Of a stretch of DNA of 64,000 bases, positions 48,001 through 60,267 are shown piece after piece. Both the position numbers and the translations under genes were made by a program. The notes below the pieces were generated by a model. That model was given only the letters and a program-made list of their open reading frames with translations. It was not told the DNA's origin and did not search any database. How positions within the stretch are numbered: position 1 is the stretch's first letter; every line of letters starts with the position of its first letter. The stretch spans positions 1,196,501 through 1,260,500 of the forward strand of contig JAPTOF010000012.1 of NCBI GenBank assembly GCA_028554755.1. The letters are read 5' to 3'. This DNA comes from Cordia subcordata (taxonomy: Eukaryota; Streptophyta; Magnoliopsida; Boraginales; Cordiaceae).

Positions 48001-51000
48001 ATCAGTATAGTGGTGGAAACAGCTGTTTTGCATAATTTTCAATATTTTAGTCGTGTTTCTCCTTTTACTTTATTGCCAAGTGTTTTTTTTTGGTTCTCCT
48101 TTTTCTCTTTTAGCTTCTTTCTTGAAGTTTTAAGTACATCAGTTAGATGATTGTGTGCCTTCTTTGGTTGGCTTGCTATTAGAGTGTTTCATGACTGATC
48201 CCTGCAACATGTGCTCCTCTTTCATTTTTCCTTTCTCCTCTATAATCTTCCTTGTTTCTTACTATTTTATTGGTTGTGGTAATGTTATTGCTGCTCCTTG
48301 CTGGTGTGCATCAACACAAGGATTGTTTACCACTCAATACTAGAGAGGATTTTGCAATGACTCCCAGCTAGTCTACAATCTTGTGCACATAGTTGGAGGC
48401 TTGTAGCAGGGTTTTCTCGTCCCCGTATTTTCTTGCTAGCCCTCAGAGTATCTGTGAGAACGAATTACCTATTGTTCACGAAGTTTATGGTTTTGTGTCA
48501 AGGTTCCCCTGTCCCTAAATATTTCTTGTTGGACCTTAGAGCATAGAACAAAGTAGCTCTGCCCTCACAAGCTATATTAGTTCATTATCATGCCAGTGGT
48601 GCATGCTTTGCTATTCGAGGATTCCTTCTTTGGTGCTCAACTTGCTTTTTGCAATCGTATGCCGAATACTTGAATTAGCTGCTCGGAAATTTGAACTACT
48701 CTAACTTGCATTTGCCATAGGATAGAGATTGCTCAATTATCTTTCTTCTCAATGTTCTGCAGGTCTTTCAGTGTGTTATAGCTACTTGTGGCCATTTTTA
48801 TCATCCACATTGTGTAGCAAAGTTGCTCTATCCTGAGAATGAAACAAAAAGAGGACAACTTCGTGATAAAATTGCTGCAGGGGGGCAATTTGCTTGCCCA
48901 ATCCATGAATGTTATGTCTGTAAAAGAGGAGAAAATAAGGACGAAAAAGATCTGCAGTTTGCAGTTTGTAGACGTTGTCCAAAATCCTACCATAGGAAAT
49001 GTTTGCCGAGGTACTTACATTGTTCTGTCTCTAATGAAATCTCATCTATTCAATCACATGGAATAAATTATATGTTTCTGATCATTGAAGATTCTTTATG
49101 CTTGTTTTTACATAATCAGGGAGATTGCTTTTGAGGAGGATGAAGATGAGGACATCTTACAAAGGGCTTGGGAAGATCTTCTACCTAATGAAAGAATTTT
49201 GATTTATTGCTTGTAAGTGATTTCATTTCCACATCAAATCAATGTGTTTCGGCAATGAGCTTTGGTGTGCTCCTACTCATTTTTCCCCATGTATCAGAGA
49301 TCATGAGATTGATGAAGACCTTTGTACTCCCTCCCGAGACCACATCATATTTCCAGGTCTTGACAAAAAGAAGAAAGCAGAGACATCACTATCACTAGAG
49401 AAAAAGAAGACCGTCTCATCAGAAGATGCTAGCAGGAATGGAAGTGTTGTGAAAAAGAATAAGAGGTTCGAAAAATTATCACCAAAAATTCCAGAGAAGA
49501 GAATGTCTGGGGTTTCTTTCAGAAAACAGAAAGCTTTGGCTACTGGAAAGAAGACTTTGAACAAGTCTTCCTCTGCAAAGATAAATGCATCCACTACTTC
49601 AGAGAAGAGGTCTTCTTTGGGGGAAAGGTTATATGCCCTGATGAACAAGGATGTGGACCCAGATGAAGAGGGCAGAGGTGGTGAACCAGAGCAAACTCAG
49701 ATTGCTGGCTCTATTGTTGATGAAACAGACAATTCTTGTGCTCTTGATGCTGATTCAGTGCAGAGGTAATTGATTTTATGCGTAAAAATGGATAAGTTTC
49801 AGCCATTTATCTGATGTTCATTGTTACAACTGATTGTTGCTGGTTGCTAATCCTATTATATTTGCAATTGAGTATAGAATTCTCTCCATGATGGAAGATG
49901 TTGAATCCTCTGTGACGCTGGAAAAAATTGAAAATAACTGCAAAATACCAACAACAAATGCATACTCATCAAAGTTTATGGACAAGAGTATCACTCTGGG
50001 AAAAGTGGAGGCTTATATAGAGGTATATAATTAATACATTTTGCAAATATTTTGTTGGGTATGACATTCTTTACGTGTCTATTCTTATCCCAATTTATAA
50101 CATATTACTTGTGTGCAGGCTATTCGTGCGGCTCTACAGAAGTTTGAAGAAGGGGGTAGCATGGAAGACGCCAAATCAGTTTGTGAGCCTCGGTTTCTCA
50201 ATCAGATAATGAAATGGAGGGTAATGTTCCAATTTTGTTTTTTCTTTTTTCTCCTTTGAGTTGTTTCACTTATTGTGTGTGTTTTCCTTTTCTTGTTTTT
50301 AGTTTTCTGCTGACCAAATTAGATATACATTTCTAGTTTGTTATGTGTGGGTGGTGCTTTCCTATGTTTTTACTAGCAATCCATTTTGTTCAGTGGTGTC
50401 TGGTTCAAGATTTTTATTTTTCAAGGAAGATTATCATGTGGATTTGTTAATTAAATACATCATAGTGCTATTCTAATAGATGGTTAAGCTTAGTCTGCAG
50501 ATTTCTTGTCATTTAGTAAGTTTAGGTGGATGTAATTTACTTATCTTGTCGAAGAGGAGCCATGGTGGAACATTTTAAATATGGTTTGCAAGGGTCAAGT
50601 TCCATAGACTCCTGATTAAAGTTCATTTTCCTCTCTTGTAAAGGTGATTTTATCTGTGGGTTTTAAGCAGATTTCTTGTCATTTAGTAAGTTTAGGTGGA
50701 TGTAATTTACTTATCTTGATGAAGAGGAGCCATGGTGGAACATTTTAAATATGGTTTGCAAGGGTCAAGTTCCATAGACTCCTGATTAAAGTTCATTTTC
50801 CTCTCTTGTAAAGGTGATTTTATCTGTGGGTTTTAAGTTCTGGAATTTTATATTTTATGTTGTTAGAATACTTCTTTGACGGTGTAACTGTTTTTATCCT
50901 GTAGGACAAGCTCAAAGTCTATCTTGCTCCATTTCTATATGGAATGCGCTACACGTCCTTTGGGCGACATTTTACTAAAGTGGAAAAGCTGAAAGTGGTG

Positions 51001-54000
51001 AGCTAATTTAGTCGTTTTCAATGAAAAGATTTTTTGTTGTCTCTTGGTGCATATCTATGGAACTCTTTAATTCTCAGGAAAAAATGAAGGGATTTCTGTT
51101 GATTCACAGCACGCAACCTGTCTTTTTCTTTTCAAATTCGTTCTTTGTTCTGCCTCCTCCCCCTCCCCTCTTTCAAGTTGGCTCCTTTTGGATGAAAATT
51201 GAGGAAAGTGGCTATGAGCACGCATGCAGTCTACTTGTTGGATTATTTATCCCTAGTCTTTGATTTTGTCAATAACTCTAGGGATAACTTTTATTGACAT
51301 TGAAAATATACCAGCATAATTCTAGCATAGCTCACTTTTTCTGGAATAGTATTTACTCTGTTTGTTTCATTGGTGATTATTTGTTTCCTGTAGCTAAAAA
51401 TATAATTTGGTATTGTTGGTCTGATAGGAATTGCCTTTTAGTTTTCTCTTATCTTTCTGTTGATCTTTTGGATTTATTGAAGATTGCGAAATGAGCCTAT
51501 TTTATTCGAATGAGTATGTGAACTCTATTTTGTTTCCCGGCGGCACAGTTGATTTAGGAACTACATTGGTCTGGAAAATGAAAGAAGCATAACTTAAGTT
51601 GTGGCTGGAAATGAAGTGATAAGGGAGTCTACTGTTGTGACTGTTGACCTTGTGGCATGTTCTTGTAGGGTCTTCCATTGATCTAGCAATATAGGGCCCA
51701 TATGGATTGCCCACCCCTATCCCCACCCACAATGGAAAGCACTTTTTTCGTAATTAAAAAGGTAATTTGTTCTTTTGGCTAAGGAGTATTTGGATTGGCT
51801 TTCAAAGAAAGTTAGAACTCCTAAAAAGGCTTAATTAGAGCATTTTCTAGAAGTCAGAAATTCAATTTTCTGAAAGACTAGCACACTTGCTCGTGCTCCA
51901 TTAAGGTTCTAATTTTTTTTTTTTTTTTTGGGGACTATTGATTTCAAATCTTATTATACTTCATTTGTCAGTATTATTAGAAGTCTACTTGATAAAACCA
52001 TTCTGATGAAGTAACAATAGGAAATCGATTACAATATTTGTAAACTGAATTTTATTAATAAATAAACCATAAATGAAAACATAAGAAGACAGCTTGCATC
52101 TTCAAACTAATGAATTCTTCTCATAACAAGTGGATTTGATAATATTTCCTACCCTTTTTGAGACTTTAACATGCGTGTAGAAATAGGAATTTAATGTAGC
52201 TGAATCTTTTGACATATTGATCCGTACACAGGCACACATTTATATATATGTATGTATGTGTGTGTGTGTGTCTATTCATTGTAATGGTCGTAGAACCCTT
52301 AAGTTTGCCTGCAGCTAAGACCTCTAAGCCTCCTGAGATGCTAGCAGTCTCTTTTATAGAGTGGTTACCAACAACACCGGGTGTAGATATCTCTGGTAGA
52401 TTTTTGATGGAGGTTTACGTTTTGTGTGTCCTCATCTTGCTTGCTTTTATGAGAACAAGATCATGAATCTTGTCGCAGTCCTTTCCCCTTGACATGGGCA
52501 CACAAACCCACAAATCTTTCTAATTTGGTGTCACCTGCGACGCTTTCCGTAGGAGGGAATCGAGGCTCAATCCTCCTTTTCTTCCTAGTTAGATTTTTGT
52601 ACTCGTGTGTTACAGCTGTTGGGCCTTTTCTTGCTGAGTTTTGTAATGGGCATGACCCACCCATAGGAAATTTGGGTTTAGGTCCATTACAACGTCATAT
52701 TTATGAATTATACCATTTACATTATATTTTCCCTTCTCTTGTACATATTCTGCCTTTTTATTAAAGTCAACATGATGTATATTATATTTGATGTCAATGT
52801 AATGCGTTCTTATCACTTAGGAAGCCTTAACAATATTAGGCGAAGTTAATAGATTCCCAAGCTAACGTGTCAAACTCTACTTCTGGGCACCTCATGTTTG
52901 AAGTTTGGTGTCATTTCTACTGCTTTAGTATATATTCAGATGTAGATGATGATAGATGATTCTGGTCAACTCGATACTTGAGTATAATGTTGTATCTTTC
53001 TAGTGAAACCGATTACTGTACGTCTAGCTGTGAAGATAGAAATACGTTACATGGTTAAGACTTTTTGCGGCACTTAATAGCTTCTACCCTTGTCTGTATG
53101 TAATGTGGAATGTGGTTGAACTACTAGTGTATTGTAGTACATACTGTGTACAACCTGGTGGTGGAAAATTTCTCTCTCCCCCTCCTCCCGCCCCCCCTTC
53201 TCTTTCTCCCCTCCTTCCTCTTTCTCCTACTTTTTTCCGAAGACTGATTGTATCTGTTATGTTGTTCAGATTGTTGATAGGCTTCGTTGGTATGTTCAAG
53301 ATGGTGACATGGTGAGTATTGAATTTTTCCTTTTCTTTCTTTTGGAATTAGACAAATGATTTGTGAAGTACAGAACTTTGAACATTACAAGAATTCTCCT
53401 ACAATATCTTGTATTAGCTCTTTTGACAAGACTTGCCTCGATATGGAGCTTTATATCATATGATCTTGTATAATTTTGAATTGGCGCTGCAGATTCTGTT
53501 GTTTCATTGACTAAGTTGAGTTAATAGGTTGCGTAATTTGATATTGCCAATTTTTCTACATTTCGGAAGCAACTTGTTATTTTTGTCAAATCTAAATGTT
53601 TGGGTCTTGGTTATAGATTTGCAGTTCACGTTGCTCTTTCTTCTGCATTAGAATGCTGCACTTTTTATGCATCTCATTTGTTCTTCTGAACAGATAGTTG
53701 ATTTTTGTTGCGGATCCAATGATTTCAGTTGCATTATGAAAGAGGCGATGGATGAGATGGGAAAGAGTTGTTCATATAAAAACTACGATATCTACCCGCC
53801 AAAGGTGCATATTCTTCTGTGTTCCTGATGTGTTACTGTTTAGATTTTAGTTTCCATACATAGTGCATACTTCAGTGGCGCCCTCACTTCTAAGGGAAGT
53901 TGCTTTCTGGTTGGATGGTGCTGGCAGTTTTGATTTATTTACAATTTTATGATTTGAAACTTATGATATTTGTTCAGTGACTGCTTATCCTTCTCCCCCG

Positions 54001-56273
54001 CGGCACTCTTTACTATCTAAATATTTTTGATATTGAAATAAGTGGGTTCATTTTCCTTTTCTGTTCTCATGAGAGATGTGCAACACTAATCATAGCTTGT
54101 GTTTGTGTGTGTGTGATCAGTCAGAATTTTCTACTGTATTTTTCTATGTTGATCTGAAAGACATATCCCCCTATATTGCATTTATCCGACTGGCTGTAAA
54201 TATTCTGCAAATTACCATTTTCATATCGTTTCTACCTTATCTATCAATGCTCTTGGGCAAGCTATAATCATAATCTGAACAGGTTTCGCCTTTCCACATT
54301 TGTATTGTACGAAGGAGACGGGGAGTAAATTTTCTGCACTATTTTTCAGTTTTCATGCTTTCTAGAGTTTCTATGACATATGGATGAACTAGGAGTAATA
54401 GTAATGGAAGCTCTGCTGGTATTAGTTGTTGCTAGTAAGCTTGTGTGTAACCTCTTTTGCTGTATAGTATCTACTTGGTATTATGGGGCTAATAGCCCAA
54501 TCTTTAACCATCTTTTGTGGGTGTCCATTATGTACTGCAGAATGACTTTAGTTTTGAGAAGAGGGACTGGATGACTGTTCAGCCGAAGGAATTGCCTCGC
54601 GGATCGAAGTTGGTAAGAACCATTTTATTCAGCTTGTTCTTTTAGCACAAGATTCATTTGGATTAATGAGACATAGGGATTGATTGCAATTCTCTCCATA
54701 TTCTTGTGTGCTGCTGAGTAGATCATGGGACTGAACCCACCATTCGGATGTAATGCACGCCTTGCAAACCAATTTATTGAGAAAGCTCTTCGGTTCAAGC
54801 CCAAACTTCTCATCCTTATAGTTCCTCGGGAGACGGAAAGGTAGCTCTCCTGTTTGGCTGACTTTAACCTAACCAGAACAGGATTAGCTGGGACTCAGTT
54901 TCGTGTGTTTGTGTTGTGCCATTAGGTTGGATGGTGAAAACAAGAAGCTTCCTTATGATCTGGTTTGGGAGGATGACGAGTTGCTTGCTGGCAAGGTAAA
55001 GTTGGTATTTCTTTGTGCTTCTTGCTGGAAAACGCATTGTGTACCTGAGTTTCTCTGAATGTTTCAAATTGCACTTCTGTTACAGTCGTTCTATTTACCT
55101 GGGTCAATTGACGTGAATGACAAACAAATGGAGGATTGGAATGTGAGTACGACACCTCTTTATCTCTGGAGTCACCCAGAGTGGACTTCCGTACATACGT
55201 CTATAGCCCAGCGGCATGGACACACAACAAAGATTTGTGAGGAGCCCGGGTTGAATAAAGTCCATGATAAGATGACAATATCTGATCATTCACCAGAACG
55301 TAACAGTGAATCCCTTGTACTGCCAGATGATCACTCTCTCCAGAATAAACATGAACAATCTCAACAACAGGAAACCAAAGGTTCTGAAAGTCTGAAAGTA
55401 GGGCTTAGTTGTGTAGAGAATGCTGAGAATCATGGCCCTCAGAAACCTCAACCACATGAGGACTTGAAGGCAAGTAAACGTGGCAAGGGGAAAAGAGGAA
55501 GAGAATCAGAGGAGACTCCAGAGGACAAATCCTCTGGAAAACGATCTGCTACCCGCCATTCCTCCCCTGGTATTATTGGTGGCAGATCCTCTGGCAGTAA
55601 CTCCTCAAAACCTAGGGAAAGCCATCGTCACTCTGAGCAGAAGCGTGTCTCTGAATCAAAGCCACAGTGGCGGGCAAGATCTGGAAGTAATCACGATGAT
55701 GACCTCCGGAGGTTCCACATGAACAGCGAAGAGCATACGTCAAGATATGCTGGTAACACAGATGCCGACATGAGGAGGAGGTACATGATGAATGATGGTC
55801 CTAGTCTGGGTTATGGCTTCAGGGTCCCCAACGAACAATTTATGGCTTACCAGAGAGAGAATGCAGATGTATCTGGTTATAGGACAAACCCCGCTGAAAG
55901 TGACTACCGGAGGGAATCATATATGCGGGAGCAAGTTCAGCTTTTCGGCCGACAGGATCCTTCTGGAAGCAGTTATCCAGTGGGCAGCATTCCTGTATAC
56001 TCGTCCTCGTATTCCCAACTCACTCCGGTTGCTAACTTGTCTCATACTTGGGCGAGTACATCAACTATGCAGCGTTATGCTCCCAGGTTAGATGAGTTAA
56101 ACCATGCAAGGATCAATCCTCCCGCCTCTGAACTGCAGCATATGGCGGGTGGAAGCGGCATATATGATCCTCGGGTTCCCCGCCCTGTATTTCGATCTGA
56201 TACCTTAGGCTTCGCTTCTGGTCCTTATCGCCCTTTTCCTTCAAACGGCTCTTCTGGATGGCTTAATGAGTGA
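45016..56273 (+). CDS. EDM2: EDM2-like PHD-finger protein with methyltransferase-like domain
   Basis: Eighteen exons (45016-45425, 45532-45628, 45868-45921, 46240-46391, 47017-47113, 47656-47754, 48763-49010, 49120-49212, 49298-49765, 49878-50022, 50119-50220, 50905-50997, 53270-53311, 53694-53804, 54541-54612, 54722-54840, 54926-54995, 55086-56273) join in frame to 1219 residues. EDM2 is a nuclear chromatin factor of Arabidopsis that controls RPP7 immune-gene transcript processing, IBM1 and transposon silencing through H3K9me2-marked introns. Order: conserved N-terminal part (EYYFIDENDEPISISELPIK); acidic run; PHD fingers from about 222 (VCSICDNGGDLLCCEG, CKNCKCNQHQCYACGK, HECYVCKRGE, CRRCPKSYHRKCLPR); a Lys/Ser-rich basic stretch; a methyltransferase-like region from about 687 with DFCCGSNDFS and GLNPPFG; then a Ser/Arg/Asn/Gly-rich tail. 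All introns are GT-AG; intron 12 is 2.27 kb and intron 11 contains a perfect-looking tandem duplication. The start has the family's MASSDDEGEQ sequence. Confidence 0.93.
50498..50837. repeat. 170-bp tandem duplication in an EDM2 intron
   Basis: Two adjacent 170-base copies (50498-50667 and 50668-50837) lie in intron 11. By eye they differ only at two neighbouring bases (CTTGTCGAAG against CTTGATGAAG). The near identity means a recent duplication or ongoing gene conversion. Both copies are intronic, between exons ending at 50220 and starting at 50905. Confidence 0.93.
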
Positions 56274-58353
56274 ATATGTAGGAAAATGTGTTGGCGCTAA
56301 TTATCAGTAGATGTCATAGACTTCGACATGCATTAGTCTTGTTACTTTGAAAGTTTTTCTTATGTTAATATGCTTGTATGGTTGGAAGTTAAATAAATAT
56401 CTAATTTTGCTACACTCAATTTCCACTTCTTCATATAGTTATATGCTTGAGGTTCATTTCATCATATTGGAGAAGTTTGAATGTATCCTTAACTTGCATG
56501 TACATAAATAATGGCAATAAAACGTCCGGTTTTCTTATAACTTACCGGTATGCTGCCCTTGCTAATGTAGACTGTGCTTTCTTAACAAGAATGAAAGGTT
56601 TTGCTGGATTCATGTAGTGGACCCCATTTAGGTTGTCCCTAAAAGTTCTTTTATTTTTATTTTTTTGGAAGTTTAAGTGATTTGAGTTATTTTTTCATAT
56701 TTCAAAATTTTATATTTTTAATTATATTTCAACAATTCTATTATTTTTTTATCAAACATTTAGTTTAAGAAATTTCTATTTTAGTTTTACTCTTCAATAA
56801 TTTTTTTATGTTTTAAGGTCTTTGTGACTATTGTAATTTATAGCTATTGGGATGGGTTTTGGGGATTAAAAAAGCCCTTACATATGGGTATTTGAGTTTG
56901 GGGTTGGAAAAATACCTAAAAATTTAGGAGATTAAATAAGAGAGACCGGAACAAATTAATACCGACAACTCTTCTAAATATAAGGGCTTTTATTGCTTAG
57001 AGGCTTTGTTGGAACAAATTGGCACGACAACTCTTTAAGGGGTTTTGTTGCTTACCGGTTTTGTGGGAGTTAGCAGGCTAAGACGTCATTAATGGACCTT
57101 GTGAAGCTAAAATTACTTGCTGACTTGCACTGATCTCTTTCACAAGTTTTGCGCGTTTTGGGTTTTCGGATGACTTTACATCAGTTCCAAGAAGCATACA
57201 CCTTAAGGCACAACTTTTCAGAATTAGGATTAGGTTAAGAATCAGACATTTTTCTATTTTTGGTCAATTAACATCTTTCTGTCAAAAGTAAAAGGAGATA
57301 ACTTGTTATCCAAACCTCTGTCTAGGTACGTTAGCAAGTAGTAACCCAATTTTGTGGGAGGCTAAAACTGCGTCGCGTTCTATGATCAAATCTCTTAGTT
57401 TTTCCCCTTTCCAACAAGTTGAGAACTAATTGATAGGGTGTTTGAGATGAATATCTTTCTTTTCTTTTCTTTTCTTTTTACCTCTAACCTAATTTCTCGT
57501 TTCTAGTGAAATGAGTATTTTCTCCTTTTTAGACATTTTGAGTTTAAATTTGAGTTTTTTGAGATGCTTTGAAGTTATTTAAACTCCCATTCTTAATTCA
57601 ATACTTATTATTATCTTCTAGTGTTGACAATACAACTTGATAGGTCTTTCGTTATCTTCTAATGCTAGCTATATACACCCAACACGCGTTATGTTATGCT
57701 AATTGTTTGACAAATTAGATTTACGGTACAACTAGGATAAATTATCTTCTTCTTTTTTTTTGTTAGAACCTATACGCCTTTTCATAATTCTATTTATTTG
57801 GATATCTAGCAATTATTCATTTTGTTCTTATGGTGACATTAATATAAATTTTTTAATTTATTCTTAAAAAGAGCGAAATATGTGACGAATACAAAAAGTA
57901 ATAAAGAACATAGTTCGTTAAATGTAATTTTACACGAGCCATCTTCTTTTTGACTCTTTGCTTGTCTTTCTTAGACATCTCTGACCCTTGCCGTGCCCAC
58001 TGTTGTTGAACCTTCAACAAAGAAAAGAAGAGAGAGAAAAGAAAAGAAAGGAAAACTCCAAGACGGAAGAATACAAAGAAGCAAAGTGAAGCCTAGAATT
58101 ATTACTCAGTCATTGCATTTACTTAGTCTTTGTCAACATTTAACTATCATAACCAAACAGTCAAGTTTAAGATTTCCAAGTTGGAACAAACGTGTCATTT
58201 CATTATCAAAAGATGCCAATAAAGCAAGCCCAATATGAACCGTTTATGGTGGAAGAATCGTTACCTGCTTTTACATATGTGGAGAAAAAAGTAGAAGAGA
58301 GTCAAAAAGGAAAAAAAAAGAAAAAAAGAAAAAACAAGGCAAGAATCTCAAAA
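56274..58353. other. intergenic between EDM2-like and wax-synthase-like genes
   Basis: The first 150-250 bases are the EDM2-like 3' untranslated region (AATAAA-type words near 56390). The rest is AT-rich, with no exon I can support. An in-frame lysine-rich open stretch from 58192 runs into the wax-synthase-like frame and could be an N-terminal extension, but it looks unlike the family. Confidence 0.5.
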
Positions 58354-59524
58354 ATGGAAGCCATGGATGTGATTAAGAACTTGATCAATGTATGGTCATC
58401 AGTAATGGCATCACTTTGTTACTGCTATTACATATCAGCGAAAGTCCCAAAAGGTATGTTAAGGCTGATCTCTCTTCTACCAATTCTCTACCTCTTCACT
58501 ATCCTCCCTTTATATATCCCCACTAGTGTGTTTGCCACATCTGTGACCACCTTTTTCATCACCTGGCTAGCCAACTTCAAGTTGGTGCTTTTTGCTTTTT
58601 GATCATGGTCCACTTTCATGGCACACACCAAAGTCTCTTCCCACTTTCATCACCATTGCTGCTTTGCCCATCAAGATCAAGCAAAACGAGAATCTTCTTC
58701 ACCCTCAGAAAAAGAAATTACCATTAAATTTAGCCACTGAGATGTTAGCCTTTGCCGTATTGGTTAGATTCATAATTCTCTATAACGAAGATGGGCTCGG
58801 GCCGAGGCCAGATTTTGACCACTACAATTATTTTTTGCATACAATTATATTCCAAAAATACCCTTCTTTTATCGGGCCGAAGCCGGATTTTGACCGCTGC
58901 GTGCACCAAAAGATTCTGCTACTGTTGTATTGTTGCTTATTGTTTCTGTTGATAGACATTCTTGTTGCTTTATCTGGCTATGTTGTTAAAGCTGTAATGG
59001 GGTTGGAGCTTGAGCCACCATCAAATGAGCCATATCTGTCAACTTCTTTGCAAGATTTCTGGGGCAGGAGGTGGAACCTCACGGTAACAAGTACACTGCG
59101 CCACACCGTGTACAATCCCGTGCGGACAGGATCCGCGAAATTGTTGGGCAATGAGTGGGCCCCACTGGCGGCTGTGCTGGCATCTTTCTTGGTTTCTGGC
59201 CTGATGCACGAGCTGTTGTTCTACTATGTCACACGTGCGAGGCCCTCGTGGGATGCAACGTTGTTCTTTGTCCTCCATGGGGTGTGTGTGGTGTTGGAGT
59301 TTGGGGTGAAGAGGGCTTGTGGGACCAAGTTGAGGCTGCCATGGTTTGTTTCTGGGCCATTGACACTTGGGTTTGTTGTGGCTACTAGTTTTTGGTTGTT
59401 TTTTCCACCATTGATGAGGAATGGTGCAGATGCTAAGGTTCTTCAAGAGTTTAGGGTTTGTGTGGTGTATCTCAAGAGCAAGGCTGTTGATTTGTGTTGT
59501 TGGTTGGCCAAAATTTTCAGTTAA
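58354..59524 (+). pseudogene. wax ester synthase-like MBOAT acyltransferase, frameshifted
   Basis: A single-exon gene of the plant wax synthase family (long-chain-alcohol O-fatty-acyltransferase; multi-pass ER membrane enzymes joining acyl-CoA to fatty alcohols). The first part, from MEAMDVIKNLINVWSS through several hydrophobic segments to WLANFKLVLFAF, meets a TGA at 58600-58602. The rest continues in another frame as DHGPLSWHTPKSL and runs to 59524. One extra T in the run 58596-58600 explains this. Downstream the family core is intact: NEPYLSTSLQDFWGRRWNL, SGLMHELLFYYVTRARPSWD and FFVLHGVCVVLEFG, with the MBOAT histidine. Ignoring the extra base, the protein would be about 389 residues, longer than the usual 340-350, owing to an in-frame insertion near 58797-58900. 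It is a young pseudogene or a sequencing/assembly error; everything else looks coding. Confidence 0.85.
58797..58900 (+). repeat. in-frame insertion with flanking 29-bp direct repeats
   Basis: Within the wax-synthase-like frame a 29-base sequence beginning TCGGGCCGA occurs at 58797-58825 and again 75 bases later at 58872-58900, with four mismatches. The DNA between, around CAATTATATTCCAAAAATA, is almost identical to intergenic DNA at 62366-62401. The 75-base offset keeps the frame and adds about 25 residues between two membrane segments where family members have none. Confidence 0.7.
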
Positions 59525-60267
59525 CTCATCTGGAGTTGCATGGACACCATTGCGTGATTAGCATCTATTCATAACGTAATGATATCACGAAAACATTTAT
59601 TTTGTGACAACGTTAGTTATCATTATCATTTCCTTAATGTTAAATTAAACAAAACTTTAAAAGATTTGACTGAATAATTATTTACGTATTATCATAATAT
59701 TTTGAGATAATCCAAATCTATTGGCTCGTCTGAATGTGTTTAAATTTTGTGGACTAGAGTGAGATGAAAATCATGTACACGTCTAAAAAGAAATTTTGAT
59801 GTTGGGTATTTCTATTTCATAGAAACATGCTGGAGATCGGGACAAATCCTAGAAATTAGAGAAATTAGAAACCCGAATCATGCTAATTACTAGAATACAA
59901 TCATGTAGAACTGGAAATGTAATCAGGTTGTGCGCCTACTTGAACGAGTTCATTATGCTTTGAACTGAAACATGTAGGCTGTCTTTCCATTCCTTGTGAG
60001 CTAACAGGAGTAAATAAGGGCCTGGCCTGTTTAAATTGTTTTTTTTTTTTAAGAAAAATAATTTTTTCCTCAAAAAATTACATTAAATTTATAATTCTGA
60101 AAAGCTCTCAAATACAGTTTCTTTTAGAAGACAAAATTTTTAATTTTTTTAAAAAAATTATTTTTCAAAAGATGTTTAAAAAGCACTTTTAAAAAAAACC
60201 AATTCAAATGGGCCCGGAACCAAATTTGAATCCTTCATTCCGTCAACACCATTAAAACACAAATTAA
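59525..60267. other. 3' flank of wax-synthase-like gene
   Basis: No gene is seen. At about 60018-60214 lies a probable second, degraded copy of the Tourist-like MITE found at 22395-22621: its left GGCCTGTTTAAATTG and right CCAATTCAAATGGGCCC are imperfect inverted partners and the interior shares the ACATTAAATTT stretch. Confidence 0.5.

Noticed and set aside
52248..52764. Open frames within the 2.27 kb EDM2-like intron 12
   Set aside because: The segment looks less A/T-rich than its surroundings, but neither strand shows a domain or splice pattern; no gene can be supported.
58192..58353. Lysine-rich N-terminal extension of the wax-synthase-like frame
   Set aside because: Although in frame with an upstream ATG, it is unlike other wax synthases, which start near MEAMDVIKN-type sequence.
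59039..59446. Minus-strand 135-codon frame over the wax-synthase-like gene
   Set aside because: It is the shadow of the GC-richer coding strand, which carries the FWGRRWN and FVLHG motifs.
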